Source of the DNA: JBAWYM01 sp037143575
GTDB taxonomy: Bacteria; Patescibacteriota; Gracilibacteria; Peribacterales; Peribacteraceae
Direction: 5' to 3'
Assembly: GCA_037143575.1 (NCBI GenBank)
Contig: JBAWYM010000005.1
Span: 1-47,399 of the forward strand
DNA length: 47,399 bases
Made by a program: the position numbers and the translations under genes. The notes beneath the pieces are model-generated. The model did not search any database, was not told the origin of the DNA, and saw only the letters and a list, made by a program, of their open reading frames with translations. This document shows, in pieces, positions 32,230-40,725 of this stretch. Within the stretch, counting starts at the first letter, position 1. Each line of letters opens with the position of its first letter.

Positions 32230-32433
32230 CTAATCCAGCATACTCAGGGCATCCATAATCGCATTATATCGTTGAGCATTCTGCTGTCGCTCTCTTGCAG
32301 GAGCCTCTCTCGTCTCTCGTTTCTTTCTCTCCAGTTCTGCTGCACGATCTCGGAAAATGAATGTGACATCTTCACCAAAATCTTCGTTAGAAGGGAATGG
32401 TTCTCGGAAATCGATCGTGTTTTCATCACCCAT
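32230..32433 (-). CDS. Small hypothetical protein
   Basis: A 67-residue protein from the ATG at 32433 (MGDENTIDFREPFPSNEDFG); a GTG at 32481 would give 83 residues. Acidic N-terminus, then a highly charged helix (RDRAAELERKKRETREAPAR). Probably an intracellular helical protein; no family is recognised. Confidence 0.45.
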   Translation of the reverse strand: MGDENTIDFREPFPSNEDFGEDVTFIFRDRAAELERKKRETREAPARERQQNAQRYNAIMDALSMLD

Positions 32434-32558
32434 GCTTATGGAATAATCCCTTCCACACTTTTCGTCAAACCTTTTTCCCACAACTCCGGCGGGATTATGA
32501 ATCCAGCTGTCGGGCCTCCCTTCGAAAACCTTTCAGGCTTTCCTCACTTCATCCAAAC

Positions 32559-35522
32559 CTACAACACCTTCTTCAAATACTCCCCCGTGAAACTCCCTTT
32601 CGTTTTCGCTACCTCCTCCGGTGTTCCCTGCGCAACGATCAATCCGCCACCGCTTCCGCCTTCCGGTCCCAGATCCAAAACGTGGTCCACGGATTTGATG
32701 ACGTCAAGGTTGTGTTCGATGACGAGGACAGTATTACCCTTGTCCACGAGGCGCTGGAGGACTTCCAGCAGGCGTTGAATATCGTCGAAGTGGAGGCCTG
32801 TGGTGGGTTCGTCGAGGATGTAGAACGTTCTGCCGGTGGCTCGCTTGGTGAGTTCGGTGGCGAGCTTCACACGCTGTGCCTCTCCTCCCGATAACGTCGT
32901 TGCACTCTGCCCGAGGTGGAGGTAACCGAGGCCCACGTCTTCGAGGGTTTGCAATTTCCTTTTGATCGATGGAATGGCGGAGAAGAAATCCAATGATTCA
33001 CGAACCGTCATGTCCAGTGCATCGGCGATGTTCTTCCCCTTGAAGGTGATTTCCAGTGTCTCTCGGTTGTAGCGCTGTCCCTTGCAGGTTTCGCAGGTGA
33101 CGAAGACATCTGCGAGGAAGTGCATTTCAATCCGCTTGAGCCCGTCGCCTTCGCAGTCCTCGCAGCGTCCGCCCTTCACGTTGAAGCTGAAGCGGCCGGT
33201 CTTGTACCCACGCAGTCGTGCTTCGGGAGTGCCGGCGTAGAGGTCACGAATTTCGGTGAAGAGGCCGGTGTACGTTGCCGGGTTGGACCTTGGAGTGCGA
33301 CCGATCGCGGACTGGTCGATGACGATGGCTTTGTCCAAATGCTGCAGCCCTTCCACCGGTCCGCTATTCTGGGCGCGGGACTTGGCACCATTGAGCACGC
33401 GCTGGAGTTCGGGTCCTAGGATGCCGTGAATGAGGCTCGATTTGCCCGATCCGGAAATGCCTGTGACGCCGATGAAGGTTCCTAGCGGCAGCGTGACCGT
33501 CACGTGCTGGAGGTTATGGTGGTGTGCATCGTTGATCTTGAGCGTCAGATTATTACCTTTCCGGCGCTTCTTCGGGACGGGGATCACTTTCCTGCCACTC
33601 AGGTACTGTCCCGTGACGGATGCCGGATTCTTCACAATTTCCTCCGGCGATCCCTGCGCGACGATTTCTCCTCCGTACTTGCCAGCACCCGGACCGATTT
33701 CCAGCAGCCAGTCCGCGGCGCGCATCGTCTCTTCATCATGCTCCACCACGATGACGGTGTTGCTGAGACTGCGCAGCTTCTCGAGGGTCGCAATGAGCTT
33801 GGCATTGTCCCGCTGATGGAGCCCGATGCTCGGCTCATCGAGGACGTAGAGCACGCCTTGCAGAGCAGAACCGATTTGCGTGGCGAGCCGGATGCGCTGG
33901 GCCTCTCCACCAGAGAGTGTGGCGGCAGAGCGGGAGAGGGTTAAGTAGGTGAGGCCGACATTTTCCAGGAAGGTAAGGCGGGAGATGATCTCCTTGATGA
34001 CTTTGGCGACGACGGTGTATTCGTAAGCGGAGAGCTTTGAGCTTTGAGCTTTGAGCTTTGAGTCTGGCTGAGATTCGTCGTGTTGGGCATTTTCCACTTT
34101 CACGGGTTTTTCACGAATCACCTCAGACTTTTCACTATCCACCTTCGTCGGAATCAAGCCTTCGAAGAAACTCTTCGCTTCACTCACGCTCAGGTCCGTC
34201 GCTTCCACCACATTCTTCCCGCCCACGGTCACACCGAGAATTTCGCGCTTGAGACGACGCCCGGCGCAGGAGGGGCAGGGGAGTTCCAGCATGTATTCCT
34301 CGATCTGGGTCCGAACGTAGCTAGAGTCCGTCTCGCGGTGCCGACGCTCGAGATTGGGGATCACCCCTTCGAAGGACGTTTCATAACTACCTTCGAATTT
34401 TCCGCCTTCCATATTCACGCGGAGTTTGACGTCCGGCGCTCCGCGCAGAATGAGCTCGCGATGAGCTTCTGGCAGGTCTTTCCAGGGCGTATCCATCGAG
34501 AAATCAATCTCGATGGCCAGCGCTTCCAGAATTCTGCTCATGAATCCCATGCGCGAAACAGACGTCGCCCACGGGTGCACTGCCCCTTCCGCGAGGGAGA
34601 GGTTGGCATTCGGAATGAGACTGGCTTCGTCGATCTGCAGTATCGCCCCCAGTCCGTGGCAGACATCACATGCTCCGTGCGGGGAATTGAAGGAGAAGCT
34701 CCGCGGTTCCAATTTCGCCACCGGTTCCTCCGGGTGCTCCGGACAGACGAAGCGCTCGGCGAAGCGCACTTCCTTGCCGCTATCGGTATCGAGTACGATT
34801 AGCGATCCCTCGCCTTTCTTCAGCGCGAGCTCCACAGAATCGGCTAGGCGTGAGCGGTTGGGATTGGGCTGACCGTCCTTCACTTCCAGATCCCGGACGA
34901 CGAGGCGATCCACCACGATTTCGATGGTGTGCGCTACTTTGGGATCGAGTTCCCCATCTTCATCCGTTGTGACCACGCTGCCGTCGATGCGCATGCGGAC
35001 GAAGCCCTCGCGGCGGATGGCATCCAGGATTTTCACATGCGATCCTTTGCGCCCTTCGATCACCGGAGCGATGAGGAAAATTTTGGTGCCCTCGGGCATC
35101 GCGGCGATATTCGCCACGATCTGGCTGGAGGATTGCTGACTGAGTTCGCGTCTGCACGTCACGCAGTGCACGCGCCCCGCCTTGGCCCACAGGAGGCGCA
35201 TGTAGTCGTAGATTTCCGTCACAGTTCCCACCGTCGATCGGGGATTGCGCGCGGAGGTTTTCTGATCGATGGAGATGGCGGGGCTGAGGCCTTCGATGGA
35301 TTCCACATCCGGCTTCTCCATCTGCGCGATGAATTGCCGTGCGTAGGCCGAGAGGCTCTCCACATACCGTCGCTGACCTTCAGCGAAGATGGTATCGAAC
35401 GCGAGCGAGGATTTGCCGGAGCCCGAGAGCCCGGTGATGACGGTGAGTTTGTTGCGCGGAATCGTGACGTCGATGTTCTTGAGGTTGTGTACTCGAGCTC
35501 CGCGGACGATGATTGAATCCAT
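32559..35522 (-). CDS. uvrA: Excinuclease ABC subunit A
   Basis: A 987-residue damage-recognition ATPase of nucleotide excision repair, acting with UvrB. Two ABC modules: Walker A GLSGSGKS near residue 31 and GISGSGKS near 688; signatures LSGGEAQR near 536 and 876; Walker B VLYVLDEPSIGLH and FYILDEPTTGLH. Zinc sites are present (CDVCHG with an upstream CPEH; CEDC with CETC). The ATG at 35522 opens the standard start (MDSIIVRGARVHNLKNI). Odd feature: about 40 extra residues (460-498) between EAKSFFEGL and VVAKVIKEI, encoded partly by a 7-bp tandem repeat. The frame is preserved, so the protein is probably functional. Direction is opposite to the rib genes. Confidence 0.96.
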   Translation of the reverse strand: MDSIIVRGARVHNLKNIDVTIPRNKLTVITGLSGSGKSSLAFDTIFAEGQRRYVESLSAYARQFIAQMEKPDVESIEGLSPAISIDQKTSARNPRSTVGTVTEIYDYMRLLWAKAGRVHCVTCRRELSQQSSSQIVANIAAMPEGTKIFLIAPVIEGRKGSHVKILDAIRREGFVRMRIDGSVVTTDEDGELDPKVAHTIEIVVDRLVVRDLEVKDGQPNPNRSRLADSVELALKKGEGSLIVLDTDSGKEVRFAERFVCPEHPEEPVAKLEPRSFSFNSPHGACDVCHGLGAILQIDEASLIPNANLSLAEGAVHPWATSVSRMGFMSRILEALAIEIDFSMDTPWKDLPEAHRELILRGAPDVKLRVNMEGGKFEGSYETSFEGVIPNLERRHRETDSSYVRTQIEEYMLELPCPSCAGRRLKREILGVTVGGKNVVEATDLSVSEAKSFFEGLIPTKVDSEKSEVIREKPVKVENAQHDESQPDSKLKAQSSKLSAYEYTVVAKVIKEIISRLTFLENVGLTYLTLSRSAATLSGGEAQRIRLATQIGSALQGVLYVLDEPSIGLHQRDNAKLIATLEKLRSLSNTVIVVEHDEETMRAADWLLEIGPGAGKYGGEIVAQGSPEEIVKNPASVTGQYLSGRKVIPVPKKRRKGNNLTLKINDAHHHNLQHVTVTLPLGTFIGVTGISGSGKSSLIHGILGPELQRVLNGAKSRAQNSGPVEGLQHLDKAIVIDQSAIGRTPRSNPATYTGLFTEIRDLYAGTPEARLRGYKTGRFSFNVKGGRCEDCEGDGLKRIEMHFLADVFVTCETCKGQRYNRETLEITFKGKNIADALDMTVRESLDFFSAIPSIKRKLQTLEDVGLGYLHLGQSATTLSGGEAQRVKLATELTKRATGRTFYILDEPTTGLHFDDIQRLLEVLQRLVDKGNTVLVIEHNLDVIKSVDHVLDLGPEGGSGGGLIVAQGTPEEVAKTKGSFTGEYLKKVL
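34029..34145. repeat. Tandem AGCTTTG repeat within an insert in uvrA
   Basis: Four AGCTTTG units in a row (34032-34062) plus flanks encode the extra segment VDSEKSEVIREKPVKVENAQ and on to SKLKAQSSKLSAYEY. The 7-bp unit does not fit the triplet frame, yet the total insert keeps the gene in frame. Confidence 0.65.
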
Positions 35523-35545
35523 AAATTTAGAGGGGAAGGAAAACT

Positions 35546-35575
35546 TGCGAAGCTCGTCCTGAGCTAGTCGAAGGG
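35546..35575. repeat. CGTCCTGAGC dyad upstream of uvrA
   Basis: CGAAGCTCGTCCTGAGC followed by TAGTCGAAG, a short palindrome of a type common between CPR genes. No gene lies in 35576-35763. Confidence 0.45.
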
Positions 35576-35763
35576 TTGGCGCCTTTGACAGTGATGAAAT
35601 CCATGAGGGATTTTGGGGAACGGCCAATAGCCCGCGCGCCGCGGGACGAAGCGCCAGTTTACAGGGTTAAGAGGGGTGTGTCCAGGGTGGGGGAGGGGAA
35701 AAGATGATGGATTATTCTGACGGACATGCGCAGAATGTATCAGATTCGATGTAGTATGGTTTT

Positions 35764-36336
35764 ATGTTCACCGGGATCATCGAAGCAACGGCGAAGGTGA
35801 CCAAGCTCTCGGGCGGGAAGCTCACGGTGGAGCGGCCCAAGCTTTTCGACGATATCAAGCTCGGGTGCAGCATCGCAATTTCGGGTGCCTGTCTGACGGT
35901 TGTTTCTTTCGATACGAAGTCGATGACGTTCGATGTCATTCCGGAGACGTTTGCCAAGACGACGCTTGGGACCTTGAAGAAAGGTGATGCGGTAGATCTG
36001 GAACGGGCATTGCCGGCACACGGGAGATTTGAGGGGCATGTGGTTCAAGGCCATATAGAAGGAGTGGGGGAGGTGGTGAGGGTGGAGAGCGTAATCGGAG
36101 AACTTCGCCTCACAATCCGTCCTCCCGCCTCTCTCCGTCCGATGATCGTCACCAAGGGCGCGATTGCTGTAGATGGAGTTTCCCTGACGATTGCGAACAC
36201 CTCAAAGGATACTTTTACTATCGCCCTCATCCCGACCACACTTACGGGGACGATTCTGGGAGAGAAGAAGGTGGGGGACGGGGTGAATCTGGAGACAGAC
36301 ATTCTCGTTAGGACGTTGATTGCTCGGAGAGAATGA
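35764..36336 (+). CDS. ribE: Riboflavin synthase, alpha chain
   Basis: A 190-residue enzyme that dismutates two 6,7-dimethyl-8-ribityllumazine molecules into riboflavin. Two lumazine-binding repeats are visible: residues 1-90 (MFTGIIEATAKV, then GACLTVVSFD) and 95-185 (HVVQGHIEGVG, then AVDGVSLTIANT). It lacks nothing obvious, and length is slightly below the family average of 200-215. TAGTAT lies 6 nt before the ATG, so it is probably leaderless. It starts a same-strand rib group with ribH and ribBA. Confidence 0.95.
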   Translation: MFTGIIEATAKVTKLSGGKLTVERPKLFDDIKLGCSIAISGACLTVVSFDTKSMTFDVIPETFAKTTLGTLKKGDAVDLERALPAHGRFEGHVVQGHIEGVGEVVRVESVIGELRLTIRPPASLRPMIVTKGAIAVDGVSLTIANTSKDTFTIALIPTTLTGTILGEKKVGDGVNLETDILVRTLIARRE

Positions 36337-36499
36337 CCTATGACTATAGAATGGGATGAGAGCAGGGATACTTCCCTGCGGGTCGAAGCCCAGAGCCCTT
36401 CCGTTGAAAATGCTCCTGATGCTGCCCGCAGGCAGGTATGCCTGCTCTCATTGCGCAGAGGAGGGTGAAGTCTTCTCTCCAATACAATCGACAGTATAC

Positions 36500-36578
36500 A
36501 TTTGCGATTTCCTGATTTGCGAATTGCGATTGCCCTGTTTTTCCTCAATCGCAATTCGCAAATTTCCAATTCGCAAAT
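36500..36578. repeat. ATTTGCGAATTGCGATT palindromic repeat, copy 2
   Basis: ATTTGCGATTTCCTGATTTG and CAATCGCAATTCGCAAATTT halves form the dyad; lies between ribE and ribH, ending 26 bp before the ribH start. Confidence 0.8.
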
Positions 36579-36603
36579 ACTCCTTTCCTAGTACACTTTC
36601 CCC

Positions 36604-37065
36604 ATGCACACCTCCTCCCTCGCCCTCCCTCCCCGCATCAATCCCGCCTGGCGGATCGGAATCATCCATGCGGCGTTCCATCCGGAGATCGTGGCGGCAT
36701 TGGTCGAGAGTGCGCAGAAGCTTCTCATCAAGGCCGGGATCGTCCAGAGCAATATCACGTTTCATGCGGTTCCGGGTTCTTTTGAAATACCCCTCATCGG
36801 TGCGGTGTTGCTGGAGAAGAAGGAGGTGGATGCTCTGATCGGCCTCGGGGTGATCATTGAGGGAGAAACGCACCACGCCCGCCTCATTGCCGAAAGCGTG
36901 ACCAAGGGGATGATGGATTTGCAGATTCAGTACGGCAAACCCTTCGGCTTCGAAGTGCTGTATGTGAAAACGCTCGAGCAGGCGAAGGCGCGGCAGCATA
37001 AAGGAGAGGAGGCGGCGTTGGCGGTGTTGTGGGCGTTGGCGGAGATCGAGAATGTGAGGAGGTGA
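36604..37065 (+). CDS. ribH: 6,7-dimethyl-8-ribityllumazine synthase
   Basis: A 153-residue enzyme joining the ribityl-pyrimidine with dihydroxybutanone phosphate. Family motifs: VPGSFEIPL (binding the pyrimidine substrate), GLGVIIEGETHHARLIAE with the catalytic His, and the closing helix with AALAVLWALAEIEN. Length is standard. TACACT lies 6 nt before the ATG (TACACT-TTCCCC-ATG), pointing to its own near-leaderless promoter despite being downstream of ribE. It supplies the substrate of RibE. Confidence 0.95.
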   Translation: MHTSSLALPPRINPAWRIGIIHAAFHPEIVAALVESAQKLLIKAGIVQSNITFHAVPGSFEIPLIGAVLLEKKEVDALIGLGVIIEGETHHARLIAESVTKGMMDLQIQYGKPFGFEVLYVKTLEQAKARQHKGEEAALAVLWALAEIENVRR

Positions 37066-37089
37066 GGGAAACAGTGAGTGTCTTTGAAA

Positions 37090-37178
37090 GGTTGTAGCTG
37101 GTTAGCTTCTTAGGTATTGGTATTTTGCCCATCATCGAGCGCTATCTCGATTCCCTAAAAAGCTAAAAAGCTACAACC
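37090..37178. repeat. GGTTGTAGCT inverted repeat
   Basis: Arms GGTTGTAGCTGGTTAGCTTC (37090-37113) and CTAAAAAGCTACAACC-type (37155-37178) pair over 24 bp with three mismatches. Lies between ribH and SLH protein 2; a terminator or mobile palindrome. Confidence 0.65.
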
Positions 37179-37247
37179 TAACAAGCTTGCCTTGTGATTA
37201 AGGATCTCCCCGTTGTACGATGCTCTCCGCCCTTCCGCCCCCCGCCT

Positions 37248-38636
37248 ATGCGCAGATTTTTCTCCCTTTCTCTCGCAACCATTTTCGTTGTGAGTCTTGC
37301 CGGCCCCGCATCTGCCGCGATCTTTCCGGATGTGCCGGAGAGCTATCTCTACCAGAAGGCCATCGAAGGACTCGTGAATGCGGGAGTGATCACCGGCAAT
37401 CCGGACGGCTCGTTCACACCTAATCGTGCGGTCAACCGCGCCGAGATGCTGAAGATGCTCTACAAGGCTTCCGGGAAGACGCCGGATACCGCCAGTCGCG
37501 GGTGTTTCCGCGATGTGGAGCGCGGCAGCTGGTACGAGCCGTATGTCTGTGATGCCGCAGCGCGCCGCTTCGTGCAGGGATACGATGACGGTACATTCCG
37601 TCCTACGGTCTCGGTGAATAGAGCCGAAGCCGTGAAGATGATCCTCAGTGTTTTCGGGTTGCCGTCGACGGACACGACTGCTGCCGCGCAACAGGTGATG
37701 AAGTTTGTGGATGTCACTCCCACGGACTGGTTCACCACCTACCTCATTACGGCCTACGCCCATGCGATTCTGCCGATTCCCGGACAGGATAGCGGCCACC
37801 TCTACCCCGGGCTTCCTCTCCTGCGTGGTGAAGCCGCTGCCATGATTTGGAATGGTATGGCTGCCATCGGCGGAGTTCCTCTCATGGTATCTTTATCATC
37901 ATCTTTATCCTCGATTTCTTCGTATTCTTCGGCTTCTCTTGCCCCTCATAGCCTTGGCGAAGGGGGCTCGGTCTCTTCGGTTTTCTCATCCTCGAAACCT
38001 TCCGGCCCGCAGATGACGTTCAATATTTCTTTGCCCTATGAATCCAGTACCAAGTTCGTCGCGATCAATCCCATGGTGTATCTCTTCCCCGTGGGTATCG
38101 CGCGGACGGTCTCGATCGTTACGACCATGCAGCCGGACCAGCCGGGGAACATGACCTGTCGTCTGTATGCTCTCAATAGCAGCGGTTTCACCTATGAGTA
38201 TTACTTGGGATATCAGGATGGTCCGACCTGTACCATTCTCGCGTCGGTCAATCCTGGGAATTATCAGCTGCAGTTACAGACGTTTGTTGCCAATGCGCCG
38301 TACACCGTGAAGGGTACGTATACCACCGGCGATGGGAATGACGGTTTCCGCGAGGCACAAACTCTGCTGAGGGGGAACGCGAAAGCAGGATTTCTTTCCT
38401 CCGGTGATTACCAGGATTTCTACCGCTTCTCCGTGAATACCCCGACATCGTTACAGGTGAGTGTGGGATCCGATGCATCCTGCAGGGTCTTCCCTACAGA
38501 AGGTGTGGATATGCAGGGATTTTCCGCACCGCAGTGTAATGAGACGTATGTGTATCAGCCGGGGGACTATATCATCGCAATCAGCCGTGCGATTTCCGCT
38601 TCCCAGCAGCAGGCGTATACGGTGGTAGTGCAATAA
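37248..38636 (+). CDS. S-layer homology (SLH) domain protein 2
   Basis: A 462-residue exported protein. Signal peptide at 1-25 (MRRFFSLSLATIFVVSLAGP, ending ASA). Three SLH repeats at about 26-85 (IFPDVPESYLYQKAIEGLVN), 90-145 (YDDGTFRPTVSVNRAEAVKM) and 155-205. A Ser-rich linker (about 215-265) contains a palindromic repeat unit in frame. The C-terminal 190 residues resemble a pre-peptidase-type beta domain (GDYQDFYRFSV, later YQPGDYIIAISRA). The ATG at 37248 opens the signal peptide; the longer frame starts at GTG 37194. Probably a wall-anchored surface protein. It separates ribH from ribBA and has no evident link to flavin synthesis. Confidence 0.88.
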   Translation: MRRFFSLSLATIFVVSLAGPASAAIFPDVPESYLYQKAIEGLVNAGVITGNPDGSFTPNRAVNRAEMLKMLYKASGKTPDTASRGCFRDVERGSWYEPYVCDAAARRFVQGYDDGTFRPTVSVNRAEAVKMILSVFGLPSTDTTAAAQQVMKFVDVTPTDWFTTYLITAYAHAILPIPGQDSGHLYPGLPLLRGEAAAMIWNGMAAIGGVPLMVSLSSSLSSISSYSSASLAPHSLGEGGSVSSVFSSSKPSGPQMTFNISLPYESSTKFVAINPMVYLFPVGIARTVSIVTTMQPDQPGNMTCRLYALNSSGFTYEYYLGYQDGPTCTILASVNPGNYQLQLQTFVANAPYTVKGTYTTGDGNDGFREAQTLLRGNAKAGFLSSGDYQDFYRFSVNTPTSLQVSVGSDASCRVFPTEGVDMQGFSAPQCNETYVYQPGDYIIAISRAISASQQQAYTVVVQ

Positions 38637-38638
38637 CG

Positions 38639-38719
38639 AATGACCAATGACCAACTTCAGTCATTGGTTATTGGAATTTGAGATTTCCCTGGTCATTGGT
38701 GTTTGGTCCTTGGTCATTC
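38639..38719. repeat. AATGACCAA / TTGGTCATT palindromic repeat, copy 2
   Basis: AATGACCAATGACCAA, then GAGATTTCCCTGGTCATTGG and TTTGGTCCTTGGTCATTC. Matches 30538-30638. It ends just before the TATACT hexamer of ribBA. Confidence 0.8.
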
Positions 38720-38737
38720 GAGCTATACTGCTATCCC

Positions 38738-39949
38738 ATGAAACCATTCTCCACCGTCCCCGACGCCGTTGCCGCGCTCCGTGCCGGCCGTATGATCATC
38801 GTGGTCGACGATGCATCCCGCGAAAATGAAGGCGATCTCGTGATGGCGGCGGAGCATATCACGCCCGAGGCGATGGCGTTCATCATTCGTCATACCGGCG
38901 GAGTCGTCTGTCTGTCACTGAGTAATACGATTGCGGATCGTCTGCAGTTGCCACCTATGGTGGAGCTCAATACTTCGCACCGGCAAACGCCGTTCACCGT
39001 GAGTATCGAAGCGAAGGAAGGCGTGACGACGGGAATTTCTGCCGCAGATCGTTCGACGACCGTTCAGCGTGCCGTTCATCCCGATTCAACGCCGGATGAT
39101 CTCGTTCGCCCGGGACACATCTTCCCTCTGAGGGCACAGAGTGGGGGAGTGCTCGTCCGTGCCGGTCACACCGAGGCAGCCGTGGATCTCACCAAGCTCG
39201 CTGGCATGCGCGAGGGGGCGGTGATCAGTGAGCTCATGCATGACGATGGCACGATGATGCGCCTTCCCGCAATCGAAATATTTTCGCAGGAGCACAGTCT
39301 GCCGGTGCTGCTCATTGCGGATTTGATCGCCTATCGTCGTTCCAAAGAAACGTACGTGCACCGTGATGCGGAGTCTCTGCTGCAGACCGAGACGGGCGAA
39401 TGGCGCATTACCGTGTACAGGGATACGCGCACCGGTCAGGAGCACGCGGCACTCACAATGGGCCAGATTGACCCCGAGACACCGGTTCTCGTCCGCGTGC
39501 ATTCGGAGTGTCTCACCGGAGATACTTTCGCGTCGCTGCGCTGCGACTGCGGTCACCAGTTGCATACCGCCATGCAGCGCATCAGCGCAGAAGGCAGAGG
39601 AGTGATCCTCTACATGCGTCAGGAGGGACGGGGGATCGGGCTTGCGAATAAAATACGTGCGTACAAATTGCAGCAGGAGGAAGGACTCGACACCGTCGAG
39701 GCGAACGAGCGGTTAGGTTTCGCCGCGGATCTCCGTGACTACGGCATCGGCGCGCAAATTCTCAAAGATCTGCAGGTCGGCAAGATTCTTCTCCTCACGA
39801 ATAATCCGAAAAAAATTATCGGACTGGAAGGACACGGGCTCACGATCGTGCAGCAAGTGCCGATCGAAATTGAAGAAAAATCTCCGCAGCAGGAAAAGTA
39901 TTTGCGCGCGAAAAAAAATAAATTGGGACACACGCTGAACGGCGTGTAA
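38738..39949 (+). CDS. ribBA: Bifunctional DHBP synthase / GTP cyclohydrolase II
   Basis: A 403-residue fusion catalysing both entry reactions of riboflavin synthesis. RibB half (1-200): DDASRENEGDLVMAAEHIT, RHTGGVVC, THR-equivalent NTSHRQTPFTVS and HDDGTMMR, with the acidic and His residues needed for ribulose-5-phosphate conversion. RibA half (205-403): HSECLTGDTFASLRCDCGHQ with the three zinc-binding Cys, and YMRQEGRGIGLANKIRAYKL. Both halves look active. The ATG at 38738 begins directly before the RibB N-terminus; the frame upstream is repeat-derived (FPWSLVFGPWSF). TATACT lies 8 nt before the ATG. Confidence 0.95.
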   Translation: MKPFSTVPDAVAALRAGRMIIVVDDASRENEGDLVMAAEHITPEAMAFIIRHTGGVVCLSLSNTIADRLQLPPMVELNTSHRQTPFTVSIEAKEGVTTGISAADRSTTVQRAVHPDSTPDDLVRPGHIFPLRAQSGGVLVRAGHTEAAVDLTKLAGMREGAVISELMHDDGTMMRLPAIEIFSQEHSLPVLLIADLIAYRRSKETYVHRDAESLLQTETGEWRITVYRDTRTGQEHAALTMGQIDPETPVLVRVHSECLTGDTFASLRCDCGHQLHTAMQRISAEGRGVILYMRQEGRGIGLANKIRAYKLQQEEGLDTVEANERLGFAADLRDYGIGAQILKDLQVGKILLLTNNPKKIIGLEGHGLTIVQQVPIEIEEKSPQQEKYLRAKKNKLGHTLNGV

Positions 39950-40311
39950 GGGATTATTGCGATTGATGTCACTCGCATGAAGCAGGGATATGTACCGTTG
40001 TGCATGGCGGTGCGTTCATCATACGCATGAGTTTGCGAAAATTTCATAGCGATACATTCCGCTTCTGTAAGCTATAATAATCAAGATTTCATTTTGCACA
40101 CGCCGATGGATCATGTGAAGAGTTTTGCGAAATAGCATGCAGTATGGGATTGAATATTTGATGGATAACATTCGAAAGCAGAAATATATTTCTGATGCAC
40201 AAAAATGTTGGAGCACAATTCTTCGCGCAGCGCCGCACATTCTTTTTTTGCACTTCTGAATCAGGCATACACTGTGGTACTAGTTCTTCCTACTTCCTTC
40301 CCCCCTTCATT
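39950..40311. other. Intergenic region, no supported gene
   Basis: Relatively AT-rich. A TATAAT hexamer occurs at 40073-40078 without a clear -35. There is a CTTTTTTT run at 40237-40250 without a good hairpin before it. A small RNA cannot be excluded, but I see no structure that supports one. Confidence 0.4.
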
Positions 40312-40386
40312 ATGGTAACGAAGAAAAAGAAGACCACGAAGAAGAAGCCCGCAAAGAAGACAAAGAAGGCTGCCAAGAGGAGATAG
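40312..40386 (+). CDS. Lys-rich 24-residue protein (histone-tail-like)
   Basis: Encodes MVTKKKKTTKKKPAKKTKKA followed by AKRR, 15 of 24 residues being basic, with KKPAKK-type repeats like histone H1 tails. An ATG at 40312 and an intrinsic terminator 13 bp after the stop make a compact gene. Such tiny basic proteins recur in CPR genomes and could bind nucleic acid. That role is inferred from composition only. Confidence 0.65.
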   Translation: MVTKKKKTTKKKPAKKTKKAAKRR

Positions 40387-40398
40387 TCTCCCCCAAAG

Positions 40399-40427
40399 AG
40401 CGCCTGCGATGAGTGGGCGCTTTTTTT
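40399..40427 (+). terminator. Intrinsic terminator after the Lys-rich gene
   Basis: Stem AGCGCC / GGCGCT with loop TGCGATGAGTG, followed directly by seven T (counting the stem's last base). Confidence 0.85.
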
Positions 40428-40468
40428 GTGTTCCTAAAAAATCATTCATGAAACTCGGATCAACATTA

Positions 40469-40723
40469 TTAGTAATGATATCGACAGGAAATGATGGTAA
40501 CCGTTTTCTTCTTCACGGTGTAAACGAGGCGATGCGTGTGATCGATTCTCCGCGACCAATAGCCCTGCAAGTCAAATCGGAGTGGTTCAGGTTTTCCGAT
40601 TCCTTCGAAGGGGGTCAATGCAATTTCTTTGCACAATTTCTCGATGCGCTCCGCTTTGCGGGGATCAATTCTGCGCCACCGCAGGAAGTCCGCATTTGCC
40701 GATTCGGTGAAGACGATGATCAT
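40469..40723 (-). CDS. yoeB: YoeB-type toxin
   Basis: An 84-residue ribosome-dependent mRNA nuclease of the Txe/YoeB group. Hallmarks: ADFLRWRRIDPRKAERIEKL, PFEGIGKPEPLRFDLQGYWS, RRIDHTHRLVYTV and the C-terminal SCRYHY, where the His-Tyr pair is the catalytic end. Length equals E. coli YoeB. It starts 2 nt after the antitoxin stop, in the standard antitoxin-first order. The full motif set suggests an active toxin. Confidence 0.93.
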   Translation of the reverse strand: MIIVFTESANADFLRWRRIDPRKAERIEKLCKEIALTPFEGIGKPEPLRFDLQGYWSRRIDHTHRLVYTVKKKTVTIISCRYHY

Positions 40724-40725
40724 AT

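Noticed and set aside
35700..35763. FMN riboswitch before ribE
   Set aside because: The conserved RFN boxes are absent, and the promoter hexamer lies only 6 nt before the ATG, leaving no room.
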